64,000 nt of DNA from Aphrophora alni (lineage: Eukaryota > Arthropoda > Insecta > Hemiptera > Aphrophoridae): the NCBI GenBank assembly GCA_963513935.1, contig OY740774.1, positions 21,843,949-21,907,948 on the forward strand, written 5' to 3'. The first letter of the stretch is position 1. Each line of letters begins with the position of its first letter. The translations under genes and the position numbers were made by a program. Shown here one piece after another: positions 44,065-56,074 of this stretch. Below the pieces are notes generated by a model that did no database searches, had not been told where the DNA came from, and saw nothing but the letters and a program-made list of their open reading frames with translations.

Positions 44065-44740
44065 AAAATAAATTTTATGGTTAGTCTATAAATCAGATGT
44101 TATTAAATTTGTGAAATTGTAACGAATTTTGAGATAGTTCAAACTTTCACGAAGCCGTCAACTGATTTGAAAGTTTCTAAATGTTGATGTATTTCAAATT
44201 TTTAGTCGATTCGAATTTTTGATTAAGATCATAAATTAAAAAACCAACTTTTATCGCAACCATTAAATTCTAATTATGTGCAAGAAATAGTGATGACCTG
44301 TTTTTGAGATTCAGTATTTTTTGTATTTTGATTTAAAGTCCAAGGGTCCTCTACTACAACAAAAATTTTTGATCCTAGATAATGTCAATTGGTAAAAAAG
44401 ATAGAAATATACAAAAACTTGAACTGTGAGCTTCGTCATTGAAATAATCCCAAAATTGGTTAAAACTATTTCTATTACATTTTGAAGGTTAATAACAAAA
44501 ACAATATGTAAAGAGAAGCAAGGTTAGATAAAAATCTGTAAAATACAAACATTAACCTCAACATGTCAGAGTTCATATCCTAAATTGCTCGTAAAGCGTA
44601 ACTTTTCTTACATGACTTTTTGATTTGCTTCTTTAATTAATTATTAACCTTCAAATTTTACGAAAGTAGAAATTGTTTGGTCCAATTATGAGATTTTCTA
44701 ACTTCCTTGAGGGGATACAAAACTAATTTTGAGTTTCTAA
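44065..44740. other. No gene recognised
   Basis: AT-rich DNA without long frames. No repeat relation within the window was noticed. Confidence 0.35.
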
Positions 44741-44744
44741 CTGA

Positions 44745-45330
44745 TAAACGAAATTGCTGTACGCAACCTTGACGGTTCACTAGTCCAAACTGCAGTTAGT
44801 TGAGTCCGTACCTTTACCAACTGATCCACGCTACTCCTCTTTTTGGGTACTAATAGTCAGTCCCGATCTTATGACAATTAAAATTGTGTAGTTTTGATTT
44901 GTTGTACATAAACTTGACGGTTCACTAGTCCAAACTGCAGTTTGATAAATCCGTACCTTTACCAACTGATCCACGCTACTCCTCTTTTTGGGTACTAATA
45001 GTCAGTCCCGATCTTATGACAATTAAAATTGTGTAGTTTTGATTTGTTGTACATAAACTTGACGGTTCACTAGTCCAAACTGCAGTTTGATAAGTCCGTA
45101 CCTTTACCAACTGATCCACGCTACTCCGCTTTTTGGGTACTAATAGTCAGTCCTGATCTTATGACAATAAAAATTGTGTTTTGTTGTACGTAACCTTGAC
45201 GGTTTACTAGTCCAAACTGCAGTTAGATAGATAAGTTCATGCATTTACTAACTGACCCACCCCACGTTTTTGAATACTAATCATCAGTGCCGATTTTAAG
45301 ACTATCAGAATTTTGTATTTTGGTCTTATA
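44745..45330 (-). repeat. Second 145-bp tandem array, about 4 copies
   Basis: cttgacggttcac starts at 44768, 44913 and 45058, exactly 145 apart; a diverged copy (cttgacggtttac) starts at 45195. Units 2 and 3 are nearly identical; the outer units are more diverged. The minus strand of each unit contains GTGGATCAGTTGGTAAAGG, which resembles a tRNA A box and D arm, so a SINE-derived monomer is possible. It shares no obvious sequence with the 145-bp satellite at 246-5775. Confidence 0.93.
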
Positions 45331-45524
45331 ATGGATAATATTTTAAAATAGGCCTACGATTTCTTATCGTACGTCGACCAATCCTTACCATAAAATATAT
45401 TTAAGAATTTACAAAAATTGGTCCATCCATTGTGTATCAGACAGCCTATGAATACCTTTCTTTAACGTAGGAAATTTCAAAACGTATATTTCTCTACAAC
45501 AGATCGTCATCAATTTTTATCCCC

Positions 45525-45735
45525 TTCATGTTTAAAGACAAAACCTCTCCGTCATCGTTACCTTACGAATAAAGGGAGAAAAGAATATAAAGACCCCTAG
45601 CCCTCGAGTACTCTAATAGTGTCAGAGTCGGAAGAGAACAAGAGTTGGTCAAGAGAGTCTGATAGGGAAAATAGAAAAATTCTAACCCAAGAGTACACAA
45701 AAAGTATAATTCTAGTTAGGTTCCTCAGGATTGCC
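45525..45735 (-). mobile_element. Family S copy, inverted
   Basis: Well kept: tgtttaaagacaaaacctct, gtcatcgttaccttacg, agacccctagccctcgagta, ctctaatagtgtcagagtcg, aacaagagttggtcaagaga and aacccaagagtacac. The final terminus is decayed. Confidence 0.8.
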
Positions 45736-45739
45736 CTCG

Positions 45740-46185
45740 TGAAAAATCATAATGCTCGGTCAAATAGTTGTCAAGATGAAGCTCCAATAAATTTTGTCGT
45801 ATAAGTTATCATTCAACAGTCTAAATAATTTCAATATTAACTAACAATAAACAATTACTTTCCTAGTTAAATGTCATGCATTCGGTTTCATGGAACTTGG
45901 CCAGGAAATTATTGCGTCATAAATGTATCGCTTAATTTTATTACCTTTATATTTACTTGTTTTTGAAAGAAGAACAGAGTGCCGTAGTTGGCTGTTTCTT
46001 CGGCAGAAATGTTATACAAATCTCTAAAAAAAATTGTCTAGCCTATACATTTTCTTCCTACAAAAAGAATTCATTATTCATCAAACAATGCCAAGTTTAG
46101 TAGCAATAATTGTTATTACTGGCTCTTCAGCATCAATAAGCATACTTTCCTTGTAATGTTTCGCAAGATTACATTTTAGTTACTG
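45740..46185. other. No feature recognised
   Basis: AT-rich spacer with no open frame of note. Confidence 0.35.
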
Positions 46186-46189
46186 AACT

Positions 46190-46870
46190 TATAAATAGGA
46201 GGTTATGTGGATGAACGTTATGGTGATTTCCGGTTGTTAGGAGAAATATCACTTCTTAATACCACGGGGGTATGATTTAACCGGTGGTAGGCCTGTGTCA
46301 CACAAAAGAGTGTGCTCATGTAGATCCCTATTAAAATTCAGAAAAATCGACTTTTTAAACAATGTTTTGTAAATATCTCCTGTGTTATTCAACTTACCAA
46401 ATTGGATAAACACGTATAGATTTCAATTCTGCATGTAATGGTACCAACTCCACTCCCCTACGACGACAAATATCGAAGTTATTGTCAAAAATGTAATTTC
46501 TAACCTTGAAATCCCAAGTTACGAGGTCCCTGGATCGAGTTATCGGCACGAGCGTATCGAGTGGAAGCTCCGTCATATGTTTACAGCTTCGAGGAGAAGC
46601 GAGTGGAGACTTTTAAATATATAAACATCTATGAAGTCCGTTAGGGCCTAACCGACGAGGTTCAAAAAACTTACCTTACTGGATACCTTACCTCTTGATC
46701 TACCAATAGAATAAAAATTTCCTACAAGACCCAAGAAACTAAATTTAGGGCAATACATTTAGAGGATCTGCTTGTATTACATTGTATGATGGGGCTGGGT
46801 AAGTACCACGATGTATTTCATCAACTTGTTTTATATGACGATGATCTTTCACCTTACAACAAAAAGGAAA
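46190..46870 (+). repeat. Dispersed repeat D, forward copy
   Basis: Its right part matches 55590-56070: aaaaatgtaatttc, agttacgag/aa, cgagcg/gaagcgag-type motifs, atatataaac, cttgatctaccaata, catttagaggat, ttgggtaagtacca and caacttgtttt. Its left part (46235-46340, aaatatcacttcttaatacc, gggtatgatttaacc, ggtaggcct) resembles 60765-60840. No coding. Confidence 0.6.
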
Positions 46871-46874
46871 ATTA

Positions 46875-47295
46875 CCAATCATATATCCTAAATGTTATCT
46901 AGACACAATTAATCTATAGTTACTATAAGACTGATAGAGTTATAAACGAAATTCTTTTGCTTTATACTGACGATGCTTTACTCCCCTACCTTGTATATTA
47001 TTGATGGTTTCAACAAGGCAGAACCAATGAATAGATTGTGGAACCATTTTGCATTGTCTTCATTCTATAAGTAATTGATTGTGTTTCGCACACTTCCACC
47101 TACATGCGTGCACACCTACGCACCTTTACAGCTCATTTGTTTCTGTCTGTAACCTAGCGCTATGGCTGAACAAGAGAAATTAATTTTACTTGGAATACCA
47201 CCGATCATACATCGATTTAAACAAATTGAGATTGAGTATTTGGAATATCTATGCTAGCTGTTATATCCGGATTTGCAAGGGTTAAAAGTTCACAT
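46875..47295. other. No gene recognised
   Basis: One plus-strand frame includes LLLYTDDALL near 46960-46990, superficially like a reverse transcriptase YxDD block. No other RT motif surrounds it, so it is not called. Confidence 0.35.
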
Positions 47296-47299
47296 GATA

Positions 47300-47490
47300 T
47301 AGGCCAAACATGTTTTCAAGAGTCTGTACTGAAAAGTCTACACTCGCTTCGCTCGTGTCAGTATCTCGACCTTGGTGGGATTTTAATCTGAAGAAACCTT
47401 CACAAGTTACACTCGTGTCGGTGATCGACCCTGTCATATCTCGTAACTATACGAATATTACATTTTCTTTGGAGGTTAGGGAACGAAATT
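47300..47490 (-). repeat. Repeat D fragment, inverted
   Basis: Shares ctacactcgcttcgctcgtg, tctcgtaactatacgaatat and cattttctttggaggt with 25010-25090 on the same strand. The 60-codon frame across it is an artefact of the repeat. Confidence 0.5.
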
Positions 47491-47501
47491 AGATCTTTGA
47501 C

Positions 47502-47790
47502 AATACCTAACTATTGAACCGTAAGGGGTACAAATAAGTTTTAATAGGGAACTCCCCTTATTTTTGTAAGCTCTAAAATGACATGGAAATAAATTATGAA
47601 AAAAGTTCTAATTTTCATTAAAAATAGGAACTTGATTTTTTTAAATTGGTAAACCCCAATTTTTATAATAGAAAGTTATTCTTTTGTCAAATTTGAGATT
47701 TTTTTTTAAATTGGCACTTTCCCAAAAATAAGGGGAGTTCCCCATTAAAATATATTTGTACCCCGACGGTTCAAAAGTTAGCTATCGTAA
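47502..47790. mobile_element. Foldback MITE, about 290 bp
   Basis: ctattgaaccgtaaggggta, caaataagttttaatag and ggaactccccttatttttg on the left are mirrored by caaaaataaggggagttccc, attaaaatatatttgtacc and ccgacggttcaaaagttag on the right. The arms are about 75-80 bases with a 120-130 base AT-rich centre. Ends are less sharp than in the CAGGGTGT group, so exact borders are approximate. Confidence 0.8.
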
Positions 47791-47794
47791 CATT

Positions 47795-48055
47795 TTAGGT
47801 GGGAATCAATTATTTGTAGGTCTATCAAACGTTTTATTTTCTGAACTTAAGTGCCTGTAATTCCTAAACGGCTAAATATTAAAATAAAACATTCTAAAAA
47901 TATTGTTTCACACCTGAAAAAAACATAAAATACGATTATAATATCTAAAAATAATAATAAAGTTAGATTTCTAAATTAAGGAAAATCACGTTTTGTTAAA
48001 TTTTTGAACACCCTGTATATACTACTGAATTTTAGTACCACCCTGTAGATAGCTC
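47795..48055. repeat. Foldback end fragments
   Basis: Two isolated right termini of the CAGGGTGT group occur: gaacaccctg ending at 48015 followed by tata, and gtaccaccctg ending at 48045 followed by ta. Decayed interior-like sequence precedes the first. Confidence 0.45.
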
Positions 48056-48159
48056 AGGTTAAGAGCTTTAAATTGTGAGGTAGTACGAGTACATCTTTCT
48101 ATCTAAAGCAGTTCTTGGAATATTAGCGGTTTCCATACTTTTCTATCATTCTGTATAGT

Positions 48160-48435
48160 GTTTTTCAACCCTGAGGGACTCATTCATATTGGTGCGGGTG
48201 TGGCATACCCGAGGATCATTGCTGGATCTACAGCTTTCTTCATGTAGTCTTGGGTTAAATCCCTCTCTTTCATCTTTTCTATCAAGTCTCTCTTGACCGA
48301 CTCTTGTTCTCTTCCGACCCTGACGTTAGTATTCGAGAGCTAGGGGTTTTTATTTTATCTTCCCTTCTTTTTTTTTATATATAAGGCGATGATAACCGAA
48401 AGGTTTTCCCCCTTTAAACAACAAGAAAAAAACAT
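48160..48435 (+). mobile_element. Family S copy, near full length, forward
   Basis: ccctgagggactcattcata, ggatctacagctttcttcat, gtagtcttgggttaaatccc, tctctttcatcttttctatc, gactcttgttctcttccgac, cctgacgttagtattcgaga, aaggcgatgataaccgaaag and cctttaaacaacaagaaaaa. Both ends are present and the A-rich end suggests the RNA-sense strand is plus. Confidence 0.88.
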
Positions 48436-48439
48436 ACTT

Positions 48440-49785
48440 TCTACAACCAAAATTATAAAATAAGGTAAAAAATTACAAACTGCTTTAAAATCGCTTGTCA
48501 GTTCAGCTATTTAAAGTCGTCATCCAAAGCCTTACGAAGCGAGAGAGGCCTCATTTATTTCAAGATAAACATATTTAGCAACATTTAATTGATATGTAGG
48601 TTTTCCTGATGCAACAGTCCACTACCTAGGTGCGGCATTGCAGAGCTAATTGTTTGTAGTTTATTATGATTCTGTATTTTAGCTGATATCTGTAAATCCT
48701 CTTGGAAACACCCACACCCGACTCATGAAAGTAATTTAGAACTACTTTTTACAACTACCAACTAATTTACAACTACCATACATGATGTAAACAATTGTGC
48801 CAAAGAGATCTGATTGATAGTACACTTCATTTGCAACAAAATGTACCATTGATCCCATCATATCTCGCTTTGTTTCCGAGATATAAATTTCCCCCCACTT
48901 TTTAGAATAAATGTGACTTTTTAATTAAACATTCTATTTTCTCACTTTATTTTTCACCTATCAAGTAAACTGACCCCATTTCCAAAAACTAAATTAAATT
49001 TCCTATAAGACAGAACCAACATCGTTTTCTAAACAGAGAATATCTATTATTTACAAGCCCCCAAACATGAATATTTTGAAATCTTTGTTAAATTTCAAAT
49101 TTCATTAAAACTACAGCTTTTCATAAGCTTTCAAACGGTATAAACGAATCGATAATTTACTTTTTCGTTCATAGAATTATTGCGTCTAGAATTCAAAAGT
49201 CGTGATTAAATATGAAGGTATTTTAGATTTTGGTTCTGAAATTGACAATAAACAGTGGTTAATTTAATTAAACAGTGGTTATTTTTAATTAATAGTCTAC
49301 TCAGCAATAAAATTAGATTGGTAATAACTCTCTACAAAAGGAAGAAAATTTCAACATTGTCAGAATTAACCGTTATAAAGGTTAGTGATCTGGTCATATA
49401 TTATAATAATGATATGTTAATACAAAAACGAAAATGAACCTAGGACGCAGTTTAATAGCGCCTAACAGTGTGTGCCATAAACATCCTTTATGACTGTATA
49501 AATTGTATTTGGCTAAAATCTATTTTTAATGACGGCGGTTCATTTTGTTTTCGTCAATTATTCCTGAACAGATTTGATTATTTACGACTTTACACACGGG
49601 ATTTTACGATTTTGAATAAATGTGTATTTTATAAAAGTCCAAAGCCGATTTTTTATAAATAACTCGCGATATAGCATTTGTGAAGAGATATGAATCATTT
49701 AGTTTTATTTGGTTCCTTAAATGCTGTACTATTTAAGAACCGATTTTCAGAAAATTATAATTTTGTGTGTTTTTATAACAGCTAC
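48440..49785. other. No gene recognised
   Basis: AT-rich DNA. The overlapping 60 to 64-codon frames at 49255-49662 have no domain or supporting context. Confidence 0.35.
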
Positions 49786-49789
49786 CCCT

Positions 49790-49930
49790 AAAAATTATGC
49801 CCAAAATACGCCCATATACCAAATTTAATTAAAATTGGTCCATGCTTTTGGGTTGTAAAGATCTGCAGATAATACACACCTCATTCCAAAATCACTTTTT
49901 TGGACTCGGGGATTTAAAATGGATTTAGAC
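49790..49930 (+). repeat. Dispersed LINE-tail-like fragment
   Basis: taccaaatttaattaaaatt, ggtccatgcttttgggttg, agatctgcagata, ccaaaatcacttttttggac and tcggggattt follow the order seen at 22560-22690. Confidence 0.45.
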
Positions 49931-50089
49931 TCAAAATATAGATTTTTTTTACCCATCTAATTCTGTAGACCTACTACATTCAGTGTGGTTTTAAAGTCCC
50001 TTCTCCCTTCCCTATTATTTACACATTTTATATGAGTTTTTTTCTAATCCAATACCACCTATAAATGTAAAATCACTACCTTTTTTAAT

Positions 50090-51130
50090 GTTTGGGAATT
50101 TTAAGGTATATGTGTTGAAGTTTAAATGTAGAAGTCAACTTCAAAAATCATATTACGAAGATCGTCATGTTGTTTAACACCGTCTTTTTTAAATAAAAAT
50201 AATGGTTGAATCAAAACTGAAAAAGGTTTTCGAGATATCAGTAGGTTTAGGTTAGGATAAGATATCTCGAAAACGGTAAAACTTTTTCTAATTTTGATCA
50301 ACGACTGTTTTTAGAAATAAAAAATACGTTGTTAAAAGTTATGTTTTATGGCCGTTTTCTTATTAATATAACATTTGATTTTTTATGCAATTTAGAGCAA
50401 TGGATTTAAAAAATTTTATTAAAAGTATTAGAATTCAAAAATATTTTGGTTCTATTGACGTAAACAACTACCAAGAATTATTAGTTTCCTGTTTTTTTGT
50501 CAATAATACGATTTTTTGACCTGCAGAAAAAAAATAGAAAAACTGTTTTGTCATTAAAAAAATAATATTTTTTGTATCTTGTAAAGTTTATAGTTCATAA
50601 TTCCGTTACCTTCTGCAAACATACAATAAATTTGGAGTGTCATCAATATGTTTAATAAACAATATTTACTTTGTTTTATTTTTGTTCACGTTTCAAGCTA
50701 TTTAGCACGGAAAAAAAATTAAATAGGCAGCATTTTGTAATAGTTTATAGAGTCATATTTGAATTTTGTATGCGATTCAGAGTAATGGATTTTACTATTT
50801 TTATTAAAATTATTAGAATTCAAAAAATTTTGATTCTAGGTCAATCTTGGGTGTTGAAGTCAAGTGCCAAGATATTATGTTATTTGTTTTATTGTCAATA
50901 ACTCAGTTATCCTTAAAAATCCTACACTAAAAATACAAAAACCCTTTTGTTTGACGTCTTATACATTTTTTCTAAAGTTAATGGTTTTCAAGATATTCAA
51001 TTTTAAATATTTTTAACGACCGCCATTTTTAAAATACACAAATAAAGTTTTTATTTTTTGTACACTTATAAAACGTAACACACAAAATGCGTATACTAAA
51101 TCTGACCTCAATATATTTTCTCAATTTACA
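50090..51130. repeat. Cluster of nested foldback fragments
   Basis: A palindrome centred near 50253 has arms of about 85 bases with aaaaggttttcgagatatc against gatatctcgaaaacggtaaa and a TTAGG-bearing loop. About 50370-50450 recurs directly at 50755-50840 (gcaatttagagcaatggatt and gcgattcagagtaatggatt; ttattagaattcaaaa). A single arm at 50900-51130 holds gttttcaagatattca and accgccattttt. No intact element ends were seen. Confidence 0.6.
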
Positions 51131-51134
51131 AATT

Positions 51135-52335
51135 TCCACACAGAAATAATTTTAGTACCAGTAGCTGAAATAAGATTTGCAACACAATTTCAAATGTTTT
51201 TAATTGTAAATGAATAGCCCACATTTGAGATTAAAAGTTTTAAAACAATATTATTTTTTGAAATTTACATGAATTTCCTTTTAAAAGTATACAATATGTC
51301 ACTAAAACGAATCCAAAACTCCAAAAATAAAACTTTAACAATATACTTGTTTCCTAAAAAAAACATAATTTTTATCGCAGATACAAACTTGACAAGCTTT
51401 TTTTGGTTTTTATTATTCATAAATACAAAATAATCACTCTTTGCTGATCATTTGAAAAATTATCACATTTTAAATCAGCATGTTTTATGCAGACCTTCAT
51501 TTCCTTTTTTTAATATTATTTTTTCTTCCGGTATAACCAACAACTCAAAATTTTCTATCCCAGTATGTTAGTATATTTGATTAACACTAACACTAAATAA
51601 CCATAGAGATCCATAAATTAAGGTTAGTTTCCATGTTTTTGTATTTCAACTTACTTTATAGTTCTATATCCACTCCTCACCACTATCAAGTAACCACTGA
51701 CTTCTAGTCAACAAAGCTTTGAACCGGTTTCTTTACATATTGCCAACTGCCCGTCATGAAATTATAGTACTTTAGTGAAAGATGTATGTAAACCAAGTGT
51801 TGTTTAATCATATAATTACAGGTTCAACAGTTATCTCTTGTTAATGGTTGTATGGTTTGCAATCTCTATTGTAGTTGACAAAATTATGAAACAATTAACT
51901 TACATGTCAAATTTATTAGAACATCAACTATTCCAAATTCGTCCGTGAGCTAAAAAAAAATGGAATCTTTATCTTACATGTATTCAAATTTATTATAATT
52001 TATGTAACTTTGATTGAGAAAAGTTTAGAAATACGTTGAGACAGAAAATTCATCAAACTAAACATATATACTTGTAAAACAAACAAAAAAATTACGGGGT
52101 TTTTTAATTTGTTTACGAAATAAAAATAAAAAATATTTGTTTCAGTTTTTTATTGTTTTAACGGTCAGAAATTTAAAAACCACAGCCAAAAAATATATAA
52201 TTTCATATGAAAAATATTGTGAGCCCAGTTACAAAACACGAAAATCAGAAAAATTCAACAGAAAAAATTTTAATAATTTATTACAAATATTTTTTTTTAT
52301 CAAAACATTAAATTATTATGATTTTTTAATTTTCT
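51135..52335. other. No gene recognised
   Basis: Very AT-rich DNA. The 66-codon frame at 52137-52337 is Lys/Asn/Phe-rich, as expected from base composition. Confidence 0.35.
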
Positions 52336-52364
52336 GATAACGATGGATTGTTCATACTATTAAT

Positions 52365-52460
52365 ATGGTTTAATAGGACATTTGCCATTATTGGTGTATA
52401 TAAAACTAATACACCTAATACACGTTTCGCAAGTATAAATCAACTCCAGTTATCAACTGA
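52365..52460 (-). repeat. Repeat H2 fragment, inverted
   Basis: On the minus strand: gttgataactggagttgatt, tatacttgcgaaacgtgtat, then ttaggtgtatta. This is the H2 stem-loop and its GAAACG follow-on, with a mutated stem. It directly abuts a family S fragment. Confidence 0.55.
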
Positions 52461-52464
52461 TAAA

Positions 52465-52580
52465 TCAAAAAGATAAAAGAGAGGGGTCTAATACAAGACT
52501 ACATGAAGAAATGAGTAGATCCAGATAAGGCACCTCAGGATTGTCATACTAGTACTCATTATAAGTGAGCCCCTAAAGAG
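52465..52580 (-). mobile_element. Family S fragment, inverted
   Basis: Only the end half remains: agagaggggtctaatacaag, actacatgaagaaatgagta, gatccagataaggcacctca, ggattgtcatactagtactc, attataagtgagcccctaaa. The other half is missing, replaced by H2. Confidence 0.7.
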
Positions 52581-52584
52581 TATT

Positions 52585-54835
52585 TCTGAACAATTCGGAT
52601 TGTCTAATTAAACAAAAAGTTCCAAAGAACTTTTTTTTGTAATTTTATCGATGTCAGAATAAGGCACTTTATAAATAATTTCGTATCTAAATCAAATAGA
52701 AAAAAATCTTAATTTCATTTAAATTGGCGAAATGAATATTCTCAATCTTAGTTTCATTTTGAAAAATTTTCTTAAGCATAGGATGATTCCAACAATAAAA
52801 TCAAGCAATAATTTATATCTCCTTTATTCACCTTTTTATTTTCCCAGTTACCACTACAGCCCATTAATAAAATACAGTTACCAATTAAGAGTCGAATATT
52901 ATTTTAAGATGCACAGAATTCTACGGTTAACTGATGCAGTATTTTTTTTTAATTTACACATTTTATCAATGTTCTTACAGAAATTCGCATGGAAAAAAAG
53001 TTTTCCTGGATACAAAGAAGGAGTTTTAGGGATTATGCTGGTCTGTATCGTCTTTTGTTTTCAAACAAAAGAAACGATTTCAATAAATTCTACTAATGGA
53101 CATATTTTAGCCTAAACTCAAGACTAAAATCGAAATTTGGAGTACATGCTATGAAACAAAATAAATTGCGTTGTCCTTCATTTCTAAAATTTCAAAATCA
53201 ATATATAATTAACAATGTTAATAGAATGTTTGTGAAATAACCCCACCCCCCAAATAAATAAATAACTTTTTGATTTATTTTATAACCCAAAAATATATTA
53301 CAAACCGGAAGTATATTAAGGAGGGTGATTGTTGGTAAAGCGGTGCTCATCTCGCCATAGTTGGAACTGAACAGTCATAGGCTATCCGATTCGATAATGA
53401 CCCCTCAAGAGGTTACTTTAGTTAGTTGCCGAATTGTTTATCCTTCTTCCATTTAGAGAGAACAGAAACTTATACTAAAGGCGTGTTCATTACCTCAACT
53501 ACTTGAGAACTATGCGTGGACGAACTAAAGAAACGAACATTGATTCTTACAAACTAGCACTTACGATCCCGGCCAAAGTTATACCTACTTACCATTGGAC
53601 TAATAAATGAACTCTTCAAATGAATTTAAAACCGTGTTTAAATTTAAAATATTTATATATAAGTTATGTAAACAATATTGTATAGTTTGTATAAATAATG
53701 ATGATGTTAGACTAGTTTAGCAATGTAAGCAAAATTGTATTACTTCTCGCTTAGCCTTAGATCATTAGTTCCTATTCAACCAGCACAGAGAAAGGTCTCT
53801 CTACATGTTAAGAAAACATTAACTGTATGGAATATTTTTTATTATATAATTATATTTTATATTGTTTTATTAAATATATTATTACAATATTTAAAACAAT
53901 GTTATTTTTTTATAATAAATAAAGGGTTTTTAGAATTAAAAAAAATCTTTTTTAAAGACCCAAAGTGACCAACCGGACACGTAACTTAGGCCTATATCAA
54001 AATATTTCTCGATTTCAAGCAAAGGGTACCCTAGTCTTTGTTACTGAGGATTTTGTTATACATGTCATACAAGAGATAACATATTTTTCATTATTGGTAT
54101 AAACTTTTTGCAAACTTTTGTATAAATAATATTTTCAACAAATATTTATATATTTTAAAACTAGCTATATGTACTTTATTTAGGCTTAGTCAAGGAAACG
54201 CTTTTCTTATTCCAAGGCCAAAAATTGAGAAATGTAGACAGTACGGTAAAGTTTCAACAACAAAATAGAATCTGTCCGTCTTTAATAGTTTCTCAAAGAA
54301 ATATTAATTCTCGGCTTCTTACAATAAACTATGTTGACGGTTTAATCAGGCATGAAAATTGTGTTTTTCACTTAGCAGTTTAAGTTTAGAAGTTTTTTAT
54401 TTTTATTTCCATATTTTTTTCTACATTAAACTAGTATAGTTATGGGACTTTTACTAGATACAGTGATCTGTTTTTCCTTTGCCACTACATTTTTGTTTGT
54501 TTTATGGTAAATTAGCAAGTTGCACATCCCTATCTGCTACTGAGATTATGGTGATAACCCCAAACAGGTTCGCCTTTGAGATATCTAATTACATTTACTT
54601 TTGTTTGTTTGTTTTTTCTCTCTTTTTCGATAAAACTTAGTTTGTACCAATGTTTTATAATATTTTGTTGTTTTATTTTAGGAATTTACGTGTCATATCA
54701 TATCAATTTAATTATTTACATTTTCAGTTTTTATTAGAAATTAAAATTTATGTTTTATTCTTTGTTACAATTGTTTGTTTTTTACTTATTAGGTTAGAGA
54801 ATATCTTTTACTTTTAGTTTCTTCTGAAAGGCTGT
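52585..54835. other. No gene recognised
   Basis: A 127-codon plus-strand frame at 52732-53115 is the second longest in the window but shows no domain and AT-driven composition. About 53300-53590 is less AT-rich and unique, without a tRNA-like or coding signature. 53735-53968 is a low-complexity frame. Confidence 0.35.
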
Positions 54836-54839
54836 GAGA

Positions 54840-55025
54840 TAAATAAATAGTATTATTATTTGTAATGTTGGCAATAACTGTAGTACCATAGATAATATTA
54901 AGTTGGTAGTAAATTGTTATTTTGCTATCAACTGTTTTCAATTCTGTAGTAGTCAGGTTATGTTTAATGGTGGTTAGTAATTTTGAGAATTGTGACTGGA
55001 CGTGTATTTTTAGTGAAAACCTTTT
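54840..55025 (+). repeat. Dispersed repeat, pair with 21480-21665
   Basis: aatgttggcaataactgtag, attaagttggtagtaaattg, ttattttgctatcaactgtt, ctgtagtagtcagg and tggtggttagtaattttgag follow the same order as the first copy. Confidence 0.65.
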
Positions 55026-55029
55026 ATGG

Positions 55030-55585
55030 TTTAATTGCTCTTAGGATCTCACTTTAGTTTAGGAAAGCCTATCATTATTTGTAGCAATTTGACTACTTTT
55101 TTACAGGGCTGTTACTGGTGATAATATTAGTCAAATATTTCTTAGTTTTATCATTCAAGTATTTCAATTAACTGTGAAATTGTTAGCGAAATATTCTACA
55201 TAATTGAGGCTTTGGCGTAATATTGTCTGCTACAGTGAACAAACATGGTTATAAATAGATGAATTGAAAGTATATGTTAAAGATCCTTAAATTGATAAAT
55301 ATAAAAGTCTTATTAAAAAATTTAGAAGCATCAGTTCAGAATATCCATTTTATTTCACAGTATACAAAGTATAGCTTTATTTTGGTAATCACAAAATAAA
55401 TCGACCTCCATTTTTCGACTAACCTTCATATTTCATGGTCTCAGAAAACCGAATAACTTATTTTCGACATGTCGTCCTTTCGTCGTTGCCGACGTAGTTG
55501 GTTTAGATAGAAACATAACATGAAAGTTGATTTAAGGGTCTTTCTATTTAATTTTTTTTTTTAAATCGAATTGAAAATATCAAAA
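55030..55585. other. No feature recognised
   Basis: AT-rich sequence with no frames of note. tcgtcgttgccgacgtagt near 55473 is a small GC-richer spot. Confidence 0.35.
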
Positions 55586-55589
55586 TAGC

Positions 55590-56070
55590 TATATTCAACA
55601 TGTAATGGTACTAAAACACTACCTCTTTACAATCACAAATTGCAAAAATGTAATTTCAAACTTTGATCTCACAAGAAAATCTGATATTCGTATAGTTACG
55701 AAATCCGGCAAGGCCGAGTCACATCGAGATTGAAGGCTTCATCACTTATATACAACTTTGAGCCTTTCCACGTCCGAGACACGTAGACGAGCGAAGCGAG
55801 TGAAGCATTTTTTATATATAAACTTCCACGAGACCCTTTAGATTAAATAGGGATACACACAATCACACGGTTAAAAAAAACCAGTGTAACAATCTTTTAA
55901 ACAAATTACCTACTAGATAAGACCACTTGATCTACCAATACAATTGAATATTTGGTACAGTGTTTAAGAACTTTTGGACATTATATTTAGAGGATTTGTT
56001 TGTATGAGGGGTTGGGTAAGTACCATGATGGCGCCAATCAACTTGTTTTGATTGGTGATAATTAAAAATG
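55590..56070 (+). repeat. Dispersed repeat D, forward copy
   Basis: Partner of 46380-46870. It includes caaaaatgtaatttcaaac, gtatagttacgaaatcc, cgagcgaagcgagtgaagc, acttgatctaccaatac and gttgggtaagtaccatgatg. Copies have drifted and carry indels. Confidence 0.6.
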
Positions 56071-56074
56071 TTAT

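Noticed and set aside
46955..46995. LLLYTDDALL, like a reverse transcriptase YxDD motif
   Set aside because: No flanking RT motifs in any frame within several hundred bases; likely chance.
52732..53115. 127-codon plus-strand open frame
   Set aside because: Composition follows the local AT bias, no recognisable motif, no start or splice context.
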